Assembly: GCA_039714575.1 (NCBI GenBank)
Contig: JBDLJE010000015.1
Location: forward strand, 1-33,617
Origin: Sulfonitrofixus sp039714575
Lineage (GTDB): Bacteria > Campylobacterota > Campylobacteria > Campylobacterales > Sulfurimonadaceae
Length of the DNA stretch: 33,617 bases
Direction: 5' to 3'
Part shown: positions 24,804 through 33,238 of the stretch, piece by piece
Layout: every line of letters begins with the position of its first letter
How positions within the stretch are numbered: position 1 is the first letter of the stretch
Notes under the pieces: model-generated
The model's input: only the letters and a program-made list of their open reading frames with translations
What the model was told of the DNA's origin: nothing
Databases searched by the model: none
Translations under genes and position numbers: made by a program

Positions 24804-25451
24804 TTGACGATTTTATTTGACCTCGACGGCACACTTATCGATTCGACGGAAGCGATCTTGGAGAGCTTTCACAACTCCTTTGATGTACATGAGCATCCAC
24901 ATCCTGACGATGAGGCTATTAAAGCACTGATCGGCCATCCGCTTGACGTGATGTATGCGGAGCTTGGTGTAGAAGAGACAATGGTATGGGACTTTGTAAC
25001 GACTTACAAAGAGTACTACCGTGTCATATCTACTCAAAAAACAGTACTTCTTCCTTGCGCTAAAGAAGCTGTTGAAGAGGCGGCGAAGTTCGCCCGCTTG
25101 GGTATTGTCACAACCAAAACAGGAAAATACTCTCGCGTCTTGATGGAACACTTTGAGCTGATGCATCACTTTGAGGTATTGATCGGCCGTGAAGATGTCG
25201 AAAACCCGAAACCGCATGCCGAACCCATTGAAAAAGCGATGCAGAAGATGGGTGTTACTAAAGAGCTATGCTGGATCATCGGCGATACACGTTTGGACAT
25301 CGGTTCTGCAAACAGTGCCGGTATTAATAGTGTGGGTGTCTTAAGCGGGTATGATAATGCAGAACAATTAAAAGCATTAACTGACATTATAGAAAAAGAT
25401 GCACTCCAAGCAGTGAAACGACTCGCAAAACTGGTAGAAAAGTCACGTTAG
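24804..25451 (+). CDS. HAD-superfamily hydrolase, phosphoglycolate-phosphatase-like
   Basis: 215 residues from TTG at 24804, six nt after AAGGAG; a longer ATG frame from 24753 runs inside the previous gene and has no ribosome site. Motif I is ILFDLDGTLIDST (D6/D8), motif II GIVTTKTG with the Thr/Ser, the lysine in NPKPHAEP, and motif IV IIGDTRLDIGSANSAG. The helical cap between motifs I and II is the Gph/PGMB type. Probably a cytosolic phosphatase on phosphoglycolate or a similar small phosphoester; substrate uncertain. Confidence 0.88.
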   Translation: MTILFDLDGTLIDSTEAILESFHNSFDVHEHPHPDDEAIKALIGHPLDVMYAELGVEETMVWDFVTTYKEYYRVISTQKTVLLPCAKEAVEEAAKFARLGIVTTKTGKYSRVLMEHFELMHHFEVLIGREDVENPKPHAEPIEKAMQKMGVTKELCWIIGDTRLDIGSANSAGINSVGVLSGYDNAEQLKALTDIIEKDALQAVKRLAKLVEKSR

Positions 25452-25506
25452 CACCACCCTTTTTTCAAACACAAAAAAGTGAAGCTTTATTTAAGAGCAA
25501 CTTGCA

Positions 25507-25533
25507 TAAAATACAGAATATTCAGAATTCTGT
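25507..25533 (+). promoter_or_regulatory. por operon promoter with overlapping inverted repeat
   Basis: TAAAAT (25507-25512) is a likely -10. Directly after it ACAGAAT (25513-25519) and ATTCTGT (25527-25533) form a perfect 7-nt inverted repeat with a 7-nt spacer, overlapping the expected transcription start. This is the usual place for a repressor site. No regulator gene is nearby. Confidence 0.4.
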
Positions 25534-25562
25534 TAAAGCAGAAGATTTATCAAGGAGACTTT

Positions 25563-26120
25563 ATGCTAGAAATTAGATGGCATAGCCGTGCCGGTCAAGG
25601 TGCAGTTACAGGGGCTAAAGGTTTAGCAGATGTAATTTCAACTACCGGTAAAGAGGTACAGGCATTCGCATTTTACGGTTCTGCAAAACGTGGGGCTGCG
25701 ATGACTGCTTATAACCGTGTTGACGAGACACCGATCATGAACCATGAGAAGTACATGGAACCGGACTTTGTTTTTGTAATCGACCCTGCACTTGTCTATA
25801 CGACTGATGTAACAGTTAATGCGACAGAAGACACTGTTTTCATTGTCACAACACACTTGAGTACGGAAGAGTTGGTAGCAGCTCAACCAAAGCTTGAAGG
25901 CAGAAAGGTCTATACAGTTGACTGTATTAAGATCGCACAAGAGACTATCGGTCGTGCGATTCCAAATACACCGATGTTGGGTGCGTTTATGAAGATCTCA
26001 GAGATGTATGAAATCGATTTCTTTAAAGAGAACATGAAACGTGTTCTTGAAAAACTGCCACAGAAGATCGTTGATGCAAATATGCTTGCGATCCAACGTG
26101 CGTATGATGAAGTAAAGTAA
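25563..26120 (+). CDS. porG: Pyruvate:ferredoxin (flavodoxin) oxidoreductase gamma subunit
   Basis: 185 residues. The ATG at 25563 has AAGGAG five nt upstream; a longer frame from 25479 covers the promoter and is rejected. Family words: IRWHSRAGQGAVTGAKGLADV at the start and FAFYGSAKRGAAMTAYNRVDE after it. First subunit of the four-subunit enzyme that decarboxylates pyruvate to acetyl-CoA with reduction of ferredoxin or flavodoxin; in Helicobacter the same gene order occurs (there also named porC). It begins a four-gene operon with gaps of 10, -1 and 9 nt. Confidence 0.95.
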   Translation: MLEIRWHSRAGQGAVTGAKGLADVISTTGKEVQAFAFYGSAKRGAAMTAYNRVDETPIMNHEKYMEPDFVFVIDPALVYTTDVTVNATEDTVFIVTTHLSTEELVAAQPKLEGRKVYTVDCIKIAQETIGRAIPNTPMLGAFMKISEMYEIDFFKENMKRVLEKLPQKIVDANMLAIQRAYDEVK

Positions 26121-26130
26121 GGAGTGCTAG

Positions 26131-26526
26131 ATGCAAAATAACGGATGGGATGAATTCGAAATCGGAGCTATGCTTCGCTCATTTGACGGCGAAATAAAAG
26201 ATATTGCAACAACTGTTCAAGAAGATCGTAACTACTCAAGCAGCAACTCGTTTACTGCAAGTGTTGCTGACTGGCGTATTGAAAAGCCGGTTTTTAACAA
26301 AGACTTCTGTATTGACTGTCAGTTCTGCTGGATCTTTTGTCCGGACATCTCTATTATCTCTCGTGATAAGAAGATGATCGGTATCGATATGGATCACTGT
26401 AAAGGTTGTGGTATCTGTGTTGAGGTTTGTCCTACAAACCCTAAATCACTACTAATGTTCCCGGAACAAGCTGACGAAGAGACAGAACTGGCTGGTTGGC
26501 CTGAGAAAGATAAAGAGGAAAAATAA
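26131..26526 (+). CDS. porD: Pyruvate:ferredoxin oxidoreductase delta subunit (2x[4Fe-4S])
   Basis: 131 residues. Two ferredoxin-type clusters: CIDCQFCWIFCP (C60, C63, C66, C70) and CKGCGICVEVCP (C90, C93, C96, C100). The N-terminal ~50 residues are an extension that precedes the clusters, as is usual in this branch. It carries electrons from the TPP site outward. Its stop overlaps the porA start in TAATG. Confidence 0.95.
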   Translation: MQNNGWDEFEIGAMLRSFDGEIKDIATTVQEDRNYSSSNSFTASVADWRIEKPVFNKDFCIDCQFCWIFCPDISIISRDKKMIGIDMDHCKGCGICVEVCPTNPKSLLMFPEQADEETELAGWPEKDKEEK

Positions 26527-27749
26527 TGGCATTTGATAAAATGGAATTACGTGATGTTGAAGTATGGGACGGAAACTTTGCTGCCGCTCAAGCACTTCGT
26601 CAAGCACAGGTAGATGTTGTTGCTGCGTACCCGATTACGCCATCAACACCTATTGTTGAGGGGTATTCGAAATTTTTAGCTGACGGTTATGTCGAAGGCG
26701 AATTTGTACTGGTTGAGTCTGAGCACGCTGCGATGTCAGGGTGTATCGGTGCGGCGGCTGCCGGTGGTCGTGTTGCAACAGCAACATCATCTCAAGGTTT
26801 TGCACTTATGGTCGAGACACTATACCAGGCATCTGGTATGCGTCTTCCTATCGTTCTTAACGTGGTTAACCGTGCACTTGCGGCACCACTGAACGTTAAT
26901 GGCGACCACTCTGACATGTACCTGGGCCGTGACAGCGGTTGGATCCAGTTTGGTTCGTACTGTCCGCAAGAGGCCTATGACCTTAACTTCATCGCATTCA
27001 AAGTCTCTGAAGATCACGATGTGCGTCTTCCGGCGATGGTTCACCAAGACGGTTTCATGACGTCGCACACAGCACAAGGTGTGAAGACGATGGATGATGA
27101 CAAGGCTTATAGCTTCATTGGTGACTTTAAACCGATGAACGACATGCTTGACTTTGACCACCCGGTAACACACGGTGTTCAGACGGAAGAGGATTGGCAT
27201 TTTGAGCATAAAGCTCGCCAACACAATGACTTGATGACTAAGGTATTTCCTAAGATTCAAGCCGCATTTGACGACTTTGAGAAGCTTACGGGCCGTAAGT
27301 ACAACATGGTTGAAAAGTACGATATGGATGATGCTGATGTAACAGTTATCTGTATGGGTACATCTGTTGAGACTGCTCGTGAAGTAGCTAAAGAGATGCG
27401 TACTAAAGGCATTAAAGCGGGTGTTATCGGTATTCGTGTTATTCGTCCATTCCCGTTTGAGCAGATCAAAGCGGCACTTAAAGAGACGAAAGCGATAGCA
27501 GTTCTTGACCGTTCAGCTCCAGGTGGCGCAACGGGTGCGATGTTTAATGAGATCGCCGGTGCACTTTACAACACTGATGACCGTGCCCTTCTTTCTGGTT
27601 ACATCTATGGTCTAGGTGGTCGTGACTTGACTAAAGCACACCTTACTGACCTTTATACTGAGCTTCAAGCTAATGTTGATGCTGGAAAAGTAACAACACC
27701 ACTACAGCAGTTTATCGGCGTTCGCGGTCCGAAACTAGCATTCTTATAA
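26526..27749 (+). CDS. porA: Pyruvate:ferredoxin oxidoreductase alpha subunit
   Basis: 407 residues. The pyrimidine-binding TPP domain starts VVAAYPITPSTPIVEGYSKF with the acceptor words ESEHAAMSGCIGAAAAGGR and TSSQGFALMVETLYQASG; the C-terminal part has VICMGTSVETAREVAKEMR and VIRPFPFEQIK. Substrate-binding subunit of the complex. Coupled to porD through TAATG. Confidence 0.97.
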   Translation: MAFDKMELRDVEVWDGNFAAAQALRQAQVDVVAAYPITPSTPIVEGYSKFLADGYVEGEFVLVESEHAAMSGCIGAAAAGGRVATATSSQGFALMVETLYQASGMRLPIVLNVVNRALAAPLNVNGDHSDMYLGRDSGWIQFGSYCPQEAYDLNFIAFKVSEDHDVRLPAMVHQDGFMTSHTAQGVKTMDDDKAYSFIGDFKPMNDMLDFDHPVTHGVQTEEDWHFEHKARQHNDLMTKVFPKIQAAFDDFEKLTGRKYNMVEKYDMDDADVTVICMGTSVETAREVAKEMRTKGIKAGVIGIRVIRPFPFEQIKAALKETKAIAVLDRSAPGGATGAMFNEIAGALYNTDDRALLSGYIYGLGGRDLTKAHLTDLYTELQANVDAGKVTTPLQQFIGVRGPKLAFL

Positions 27750-27758
27750 GGAGAAACC

Positions 27759-28715
27759 ATGAGTGAAATTAAAAAGATCAAAAACTTAAAAGATTTCTCA
27801 ACATCAGCGGACCGTTTTGAGGGTGCAAACCTTCTTTGCCCGGGTTGTGCACACTCTATTATTGTACGTGAAGTACTAAATGCCACCAACGATGACTTGG
27901 TGCTTTCTGCAGCGACAGGTTGTCTTGAAGTCTGTACGGCAGTTTACCCATACACATCTTGGGATGCATCGTGGATCCATATCGGTTTTGAGAATGGTTC
28001 AACGGCTGTTGCCGGTGCAGAAGCAATGCACAAAGCACTTGGCACAAAAGGTCGCCTAAAGCAGCCTGAGCGTAACCCGAAATTTGTATCGTTTGCAGGT
28101 GACGGTGCCTCTTACGACATCGGTTTCCAGTGGATCTCTGGCTGTTTCGAGCGTGGCCACAACATGATGCACGTTGTTCTTGACAACGAAGTATATGCTA
28201 ACACGGGTGGACAGCGTTCATCGTCTACACCTATCGGCGGTTCTAATACAACTACACCTGCCGGTCGTATCAGTTACGGTGAGAAGCAGAACAAGAAAGA
28301 TATGATGGCGATCATGGCTGCACACGGTTCTCCGTATGTTGCACAGGTCTCTCCAAACAAGTGGAAAAACATGGTTAAGGCTATTCAGCACGGTTTTGCT
28401 GTTGAAGGTCCGGTATTTATCAATGCTGTCTCTGCTTGTACTACTGAGTGGAAATTTGCTCCGGAAGATACAATGGCACTTCAAGACCTTGCAACTGACT
28501 CTCTAGTGTTCCCACTGTATGAGATCATTGATGGTACTGAACTGAACATCACTTACCGTCCGAAAAACATTGTGCCTGTTGAAGAGTATCTTGCAGCACA
28601 AGGGCGTTTCAAGCACCTCTTTAAAGATGAGTACAAGTACCTTATCAAAGAGTGGCAAGAGCGTGTAGACGCAAAATGGGACTATCTTCAAAGAAGAGAA
28701 GAAGCTAAAGTCTAG
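27759..28715 (+). CDS. porB: Pyruvate:ferredoxin oxidoreductase beta subunit
   Basis: 318 residues. The TPP/Mg site is FAGDGASYDIGFQW followed by LDNEVYANTGGQ. Conserved cysteines CPGC (C27, C30), C55 in TGCLE and one in SACTTEW (about 226) fit the proximal [4Fe-4S] cluster of this subunit. Last gene of the operon; its stop codon lies within a 10-bp hairpin stem. GGAG precedes the ATG. Confidence 0.97.
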   Translation: MSEIKKIKNLKDFSTSADRFEGANLLCPGCAHSIIVREVLNATNDDLVLSAATGCLEVCTAVYPYTSWDASWIHIGFENGSTAVAGAEAMHKALGTKGRLKQPERNPKFVSFAGDGASYDIGFQWISGCFERGHNMMHVVLDNEVYANTGGQRSSSTPIGGSNTTTPAGRISYGEKQNKKDMMAIMAAHGSPYVAQVSPNKWKNMVKAIQHGFAVEGPVFINAVSACTTEWKFAPEDTMALQDLATDSLVFPLYEIIDGTELNITYRPKNIVPVEEYLAAQGRFKHLFKDEYKYLIKEWQERVDAKWDYLQRREEAKV

Positions 28716-28727
28716 CTTCTTCCTTTT
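28698..28727 (+). terminator. Hairpin terminator overlapping the porB stop codon
   Basis: GAAGAAGCTA (28698-28707), loop AAGTC, TAGCTTCTTC (28713-28722), then CTTTT. A perfect 10-bp stem with a short T run. The TAG stop of porB is the first three bases of the 3' arm, so terminating ribosomes would cover the 5' arm. Confidence 0.55.
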
Positions 28728-28728
28728 A

Positions 28729-28816
28729 GCTTCGGCGCATCTTGCACTGAAGTTCACCACTCGACGCACACTAGTGCGCTTTCGGGATCACTTCAGCACA
28801 ATCTACACCAAATCTA
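28729..28816 (+). repeat. Short hairpin repeat, copy 2
   Basis: GCTTCGG...CATCTTGCAC...GCACAA.CT..ACCAAATCT, as in copy 1 at 271-358. Core hairpin CGCAC-ACTA-GTGCG (28765-28778). Outer stem TGAAGT (28748-28753) with ACTTCA (28790-28795), each flanked by GCAC on the outside. In copy 1 the same position carries a different pair (GTTTGAC with GTCAAAC). A partial third copy of the 3' word, ACACCAAATCTAAAA, lies near 28869-28883. It follows the porB hairpin, same orientation relative to the upstream gene. Confidence 0.7.
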
Positions 28817-28963
28817 AAACTTTGAATCAACATTAAAACTTGAAACTTTTGCCAGTTTGGTTACACTTCACACCAAATCTAAAAACTTTTTATTTTCGAT
28901 ACTTTGACATTTTACTAGCATTTAATTTGTGTAATTCGTGGATAAGGCTCTTGCTCTTTAGAA

Positions 28964-30319
28964 CTACTTCTTAGCTCTAAAATGCACCTCAAAACTCTTT
29001 TTACTGTCTGCTTTGACCAGCACTTTGAATGAGAGTAGATTGCCGTTTTTCCAGCTGTATTTCTGTTTGGTTGAGACACGGCTCTGTCCATTTCCTCGTT
29101 TGATGAATGGAACAAGAAGCTCTACTGTTTTAGATGTTTTTGAACGATTCGTCAGCTCGTAAGAGATTTTGGTGTCGTTATAGTAGCGGTCACTGCTGTT
29201 AAGGAGTATCTTGCTTTTAACAAGCAGGTCGAAATTTTTGCCAAGAGTGACTTTTACCTCTTCATGTTTAGGGGTGTGACCAATTGAGCTTTCACCTAGA
29301 AGCAGCGTGGCCTCTCCCTCTTTTGAGTAACTTCGTATGGTACCCATCGGCAGTGCTTTTTCCAAGGACTTTATCTCAAGGTATTGGGTGACAGTATGCT
29401 TGCGCTCGCTGTTAAAGTAAAACGGAGAGTTTAAATTTACTTCATATTTTCGTGTTACAGGTATCTTAGTGATGTCAAGAAACTTGATCTGCGTCTTTTC
29501 ATTGTTGGCAAGATCGATCTTAAAGGGTATCTGGTAGAGGTGATACCCCTCGTGTGACAGTTCTTGAACAGCAACGCTGTCCATCTCTGCCATAGCAGCC
29601 TTCGCCATATAGCGTCTGTTAACAGGAACAACTGCACGATTGATGTCACCGGCCAGTACGGTCAGTTTTGTGTCGTTGAAGGCTTTACCGCTGCGGTTGT
29701 CAATGGTGATCCATCCGCTAAGGTCTGCATGGTTTTTCCCTAGGTTTAGGACATAGTTGCTTTTCCACGAGATGTTGTTTACGAGGTAGTCCATTGTGAG
29801 TGTTGTACGGCTTTTTTTTGGTGCATCAACGTTCCATACCAGAGAAGGTTTGGTAATAAGCTCTTTAGGGATATTTGAGAAGATCAATGCAGAGGTGGGC
29901 ACTGTATAGATCTCATTTTGAGACGTTTTGATGACTGCCTGCGATGAAGCAGAGAGCAGAGAACCGCTTTTGTACATCAGGTCACTGCCGGTTTTGATAT
30001 AAAATTTGACCTCTTTATCCAAGTGGGCAAGGGCGAGTTTTTGGGCATTGATCTGGTCAAAGCGGTACTGCTGTGAGTAGAGAGTCACACCCTTGGGAAA
30101 AGTCACATTGACACTGTCTGTGATGACACTGCTGGCTACATCGTTATAGACAAGAGCCTGTTTGCCTCTGTCTAACTGCATCTTTCTATTTTCATGGACT
30201 AAACCTAGATTGCCGTTGTATACAACGAGTGAAGGATCGATTGGTTTTGAAGAGATGGTACCGCCACTAAGCAGGGTTGATGTAAAGAGTGATAATAAAA
30301 GGAGAGGTGAATAGTTCAT
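28964..30319 (-). CDS. DUF4139 domain-containing exported protein
   Basis: 451 residues with an N-terminal signal (LLLLSLFTSTLLSG). Early words VVYNGNLGLVHENRKMQL and VTLYSQQYRFDQI, the central NNISWKSNYVLNL, and the C-terminal beta-rich repeats with VKVTLGKNFDLLVKSK fit the DUF4139 family of beta-sheet secreted or periplasmic proteins. Molecular function unknown. It is downstream of, and probably co-transcribed with, the DUF481 gene (53-nt gap). The AAGG ribosome site overlaps the 3' arm of a perfect hairpin. Confidence 0.8.
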   Translation of the reverse strand: MNYSPLLLLSLFTSTLLSGGTISSKPIDPSLVVYNGNLGLVHENRKMQLDRGKQALVYNDVASSVITDSVNVTFPKGVTLYSQQYRFDQINAQKLALAHLDKEVKFYIKTGSDLMYKSGSLLSASSQAVIKTSQNEIYTVPTSALIFSNIPKELITKPSLVWNVDAPKKSRTTLTMDYLVNNISWKSNYVLNLGKNHADLSGWITIDNRSGKAFNDTKLTVLAGDINRAVVPVNRRYMAKAAMAEMDSVAVQELSHEGYHLYQIPFKIDLANNEKTQIKFLDITKIPVTRKYEVNLNSPFYFNSERKHTVTQYLEIKSLEKALPMGTIRSYSKEGEATLLLGESSIGHTPKHEEVKVTLGKNFDLLVKSKILLNSSDRYYNDTKISYELTNRSKTSKTVELLVPFIKRGNGQSRVSTKQKYSWKNGNLLSFKVLVKADSKKSFEVHFRAKK

Positions 30320-30326
30320 GATAAGC

Positions 30327-30349
30327 CTTTTTAGAGAAACTCTAAAAAG
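30327..30349 (-). promoter_or_regulatory. Perfect 10-bp hairpin at the ribosome site of the DUF4139 gene
   Basis: CTTTTTAGAG, 3-nt loop, CTCTAAAAAG: the stem's 3' arm on the minus strand runs into AAGG, six nt before the ATG. It may hide the ribosome site or end transcripts of the upstream gene. TATACT (minus, 30348-30353) lies just before it and could be a -10, in which case the hairpin would not be fully transcribed. Confidence 0.45.
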
Positions 30350-30372
30350 TATAACCCAGGACGGGTAAATGC

Positions 30373-31506
30373 TTAGTAAGAGTACCCGATCGCGATCATT
30401 GTTGTATAGTCGTCCTGCTCGGGAGAGGTGCCATCTGCAAAAGGGACAGGGTCTTGTGTACGGTCCCAGTAGAGTGAAAGATCAAGATCAAAGTCTTTGA
30501 TCAATTCTGTCTCAAGCGATATCTGCGCGTGATGTACATAAGAACCTGAGTCTTGGTTAACCAGGTACATATTGTAATTGACGATAAAATCGATATCGTT
30601 TGTGAGCTCGGTTTCAAACTTGGAGTCTAGAACAAAAAGAGCGGTATCGGCAGACTCGATCGCTGTTGGATCGCTTGCGTTATAATCATCAAAAGTCGTA
30701 TGTTGATATCCCGGTCCCAGTGTAACAGACCAGTCTGTTTTAGGTGTGTAGATGATGTCATAACCAATACCGATATAAGCTGTATATTTTCCGCGTATAT
30801 TTTTAAAAGGGTCTCTCAAATACTCAAGTGAACCGGCACGGAGGTAGAGGTGTGACGTTTGATAGATATCGAAACTTGCATTGACACGATCACTGTCAGC
30901 CGTTGTCTTGTTGCCATCGACCTGTGTATACTTTGCAAGAAAATCTGCCATAAATCGTGTAGAAGCAGTGCGTCGCTGTACATTTGCCTTACTTGTCGCT
31001 ACGACCTGCTCACTGTTTCCTGAGATAAAATCAATTCCAAAAAAGATGCTGGCAGACCAGTAGTTACTCTCTTTTGCTTCACCGCCGGAGATAGAAGCGA
31101 TATCTTCTTCTTGAAGTACTCGAGTACTTCCATCAGGTAATATGAGTGTAAACTCATGGTCTGCAAAGGTCAGTTTCCCCGCGATGACACGTGTACTCTC
31201 GTCATCTGAACCGTTGTAGATGTTTGTTATGCTGGGGATATTACGATTAAGATTGATAGTAGAGTAGCCCTTAGTGATGATCTTTTTGACATCAACAAGC
31301 TCAAATGTGACAAGATCGAACTCATCACTGTCAAATTCGACATCACCCGAGTAGAGGCCTTTAAACTCACCCTTGAGCCATTCACCTGACTCCAGTTCCA
31401 TCCAGTCGAAGTTTTTAGCCGGAGGCACGGCATTTTCCAAGTACTCTGCATGCACGAATGGTTGCGTCATAAAAAGTGCAAGGAACAGTACAAGAAGTTG
31501 TTTCAT
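30373..31506 (-). CDS. DUF481 family outer-membrane protein
   Basis: 377 residues from the ATG at 31506; in-frame ATG (31521) and TTG (31527) lie just upstream and cannot be excluded. The signal peptide is KQLLVLFLALFMTQPFVHA. The first ~150 residues hold short strands about a surface-binding-like module (GEWLKGEFKGLYSGDVEFDSDEFD). From about 150 to the end there are alternating amphipathic strands, and it ends in GYSY, with the terminal aromatic residue that marks outer-membrane beta-barrels. DUF481 proteins are 'YdiY-like' barrels of unknown function. A -10 lies at 31557-31562 (minus). Confidence 0.8.
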   Translation of the reverse strand: MKQLLVLFLALFMTQPFVHAEYLENAVPPAKNFDWMELESGEWLKGEFKGLYSGDVEFDSDEFDLVTFELVDVKKIITKGYSTINLNRNIPSITNIYNGSDDESTRVIAGKLTFADHEFTLILPDGSTRVLQEEDIASISGGEAKESNYWSASIFFGIDFISGNSEQVVATSKANVQRRTASTRFMADFLAKYTQVDGNKTTADSDRVNASFDIYQTSHLYLRAGSLEYLRDPFKNIRGKYTAYIGIGYDIIYTPKTDWSVTLGPGYQHTTFDDYNASDPTAIESADTALFVLDSKFETELTNDIDFIVNYNMYLVNQDSGSYVHHAQISLETELIKDFDLDLSLYWDRTQDPVPFADGTSPEQDDYTTMIAIGYSY

Positions 31507-31556
31507 CAATATGAGTCTCATTTCCAAAATATTTTTTGAAGTATAGATTAACTGTG

Positions 31557-31562
31557 ATTATA
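31557..31562 (-). promoter_or_regulatory. -10 box (TATAAT, minus) of the DUF481-DUF4139 unit
   Basis: Perfect TATAAT on the minus strand about 50 nt before the DUF481 start, back to back with the LsrK promoter on the other strand. Confidence 0.45.
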
Positions 31563-31591
31563 GGCAGTTAAAATATTGCATATAGCTTTGC

Positions 31592-31597
31592 TACAAT
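31592..31597 (+). promoter_or_regulatory. -10 box (TACAAT) before the LsrK-like gene
   Basis: TACAAT 30 nt before the ATG at 31628; AAGGAAG at 31618-31624 is the ribosome site. Confidence 0.35.
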
Positions 31598-31627
31598 ATG
31601 AGTACGAATTTAACCTCAAGGAAGACC

Positions 31628-33193
31628 ATGAGCCAAGCCTACTTTTTAACCATAGATGCCGGAACAGGAAGCGGTCGTGCGGTCATCTTTGATACCAATG
31701 GAAAACAGATAAGTATCGGTCAGCAGGAGTGGACACATCTGAGTGAAGAGGGTGTGCCGAACTCTATGGGTTTTGACTATGTGACCAACTGGAAGATCTT
31801 GCAAGAGTGTATCAAGACGGCCATCTTTAAAGCGGGTATCAAAGCATCGTCCATTAAGGCCGTAACAGCGACCAGTATGCGAGAGGGTATCGTCCTCTAT
31901 GACAAAGAGGGCAATGAACTGTTCGGGGTGGCTAATGTGGATGCAAGAGCAGACAGGGAGGTTGCTGAACTTAACAGAGAGTTTCCGAAAAGTGAAGCGG
32001 AGTTCTATGCACAGAGCGGTCAGACCTATGCGCTTGGGGCACTGCCGCGACTGTTGTGGCTAAAACGTAACCGACCGCATCTTTATGAGAAGACGGCCTC
32101 GATGAACATGATAAGTGACTGGGCATTGACAAAACTTTCGGGTGTCATTGCAAGCGAGCCGTCCAATGCCGGAACATCAGGCGTATTTAGTCTTGAGACA
32201 CGTCAATGGGTACCCGAGATGGCAAAAAAAGTGGGACTGAAAGATGAGATCTTTCCACCGGTTTATGAGAGCGGAACGATTATTGGTGAAGTGACCCCAC
32301 AGGCAGCACATGAGACAGGTTTGGAAGCAGGAACGCCTGTTGTGATGGGCGGCGGTGATGTACAGCTCGGTTCTGCCGGACTGGGTGTTGTCGAAGCAGG
32401 CGAGGTTGCTGTACTTGGCGGCACCTTTTGGCAGCAGCTGGTCAACATGCCGACAGCTAAGACAGACGCAAATATGGATATCCGTGTGAATCCGCACGTT
32501 ATCCCCGGTATCTCGCAGGCAGAGGGGATCACATTTTTCTCAGGTCTGGTGATGCGCTGGTTCAGAGACGCGCTGTGTCAAGGTGAGGTGGCAGAAGCTG
32601 CACGAAGAGGAGTAGACCCTTATACCTACTTAGAAGAGTTGGCATCAAGTGTGCCTGTAGGTTCAAACGGCATCTTGCCAATCTTCTCTGATGCGATGCA
32701 CTACGGCAAGTGGTACCATGCAGCGCCATCGTTTTTGAACCTCTCTATAGATCCTGAGCTTTCAAGCAAGGGGGCGATGTTCCGTTCGCTCGAAGAGAAC
32801 GCCGCAATTGTCTCAATGTTGAATTTGGAATCGATTTTCAAGTTTACCGGTGTTCAGAGTGACAGCATTACCTTTGCGGGTGGTGCGAGCAAAGGTGCTT
32901 TATGGTCACAGATCCTGGCCGATGTAACGGGCAGAGAGGTGAAGATACCAGATGTCAATGAGGCGACCTCTTTAGGGGGCGCATTTGCCTGTGGCGTGGC
33001 AACGGGCGAGTATAGCACTGTTGCCGAAGTGGCAAAACATTTGGTAAAGTGGGATAAAAGCTACAGACCAAACAGTGATAACTTTGCCAAATATCAAGAG
33101 GTGGCAGAACAGTGGCAAGCAGCTTATGGCGCTCAACTGAAGTTGGTAGACAGCGGTATCACAACATCAATGTGGAAAGCACCGGGACTTTAG
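31628..33193 (+). CDS. lsrK: Autoinducer-2 kinase (LsrK-like, FGGY carbohydrate kinase)
   Basis: 521 residues. FGGY-family fold: N-terminal DAGTGSGRAVIFD at 10-22 (phosphate loop) and VVMGGGDVQLGS, with the catalytic aspartate near 243. Words I recall as shared with enterobacterial LsrK run along the whole length: SMREGIVLY, NVDARA, PRLLWLKRNRP, SNAGTSG, GGTFWQQ, NPHVIPG, WYHAAPSF, ALWSQILADV and the last residues WKAPGL. LsrK phosphorylates imported AI-2 (DPD), trapping it in the cell. The start is at 31628 with AAGGAAG just before; a longer frame from 31598 is unsupported. No lsrACDB transporter or lsrR regulator is visible, so the pathway here is incomplete within the window. Confidence 0.85.
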   Translation: MSQAYFLTIDAGTGSGRAVIFDTNGKQISIGQQEWTHLSEEGVPNSMGFDYVTNWKILQECIKTAIFKAGIKASSIKAVTATSMREGIVLYDKEGNELFGVANVDARADREVAELNREFPKSEAEFYAQSGQTYALGALPRLLWLKRNRPHLYEKTASMNMISDWALTKLSGVIASEPSNAGTSGVFSLETRQWVPEMAKKVGLKDEIFPPVYESGTIIGEVTPQAAHETGLEAGTPVVMGGGDVQLGSAGLGVVEAGEVAVLGGTFWQQLVNMPTAKTDANMDIRVNPHVIPGISQAEGITFFSGLVMRWFRDALCQGEVAEAARRGVDPYTYLEELASSVPVGSNGILPIFSDAMHYGKWYHAAPSFLNLSIDPELSSKGAMFRSLEENAAIVSMLNLESIFKFTGVQSDSITFAGGASKGALWSQILADVTGREVKIPDVNEATSLGGAFACGVATGEYSTVAEVAKHLVKWDKSYRPNSDNFAKYQEVAEQWQAAYGAQLKLVDSGITTSMWKAPGL

Positions 33194-33201
33194 TCTTTGG
33201 C

Positions 33202-33207
33202 TATAAT
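33202..33207 (+). promoter_or_regulatory. -10 box (TATAAT) between lsrK and the ABM gene
   Basis: Perfect TATAAT 32 nt before the ATG at 33239, in the 45-nt gap, so the ABM gene may have its own transcript. Confidence 0.45.
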
Positions 33208-33238
33208 CCTATTTTAAAAATTTCAAAAAGAGACAACA

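Noticed and set aside
25479..25562. Longer start for PorG
   Set aside because: The extension covers the promoter and dyad; AAGGAG sits five nt before 25563.
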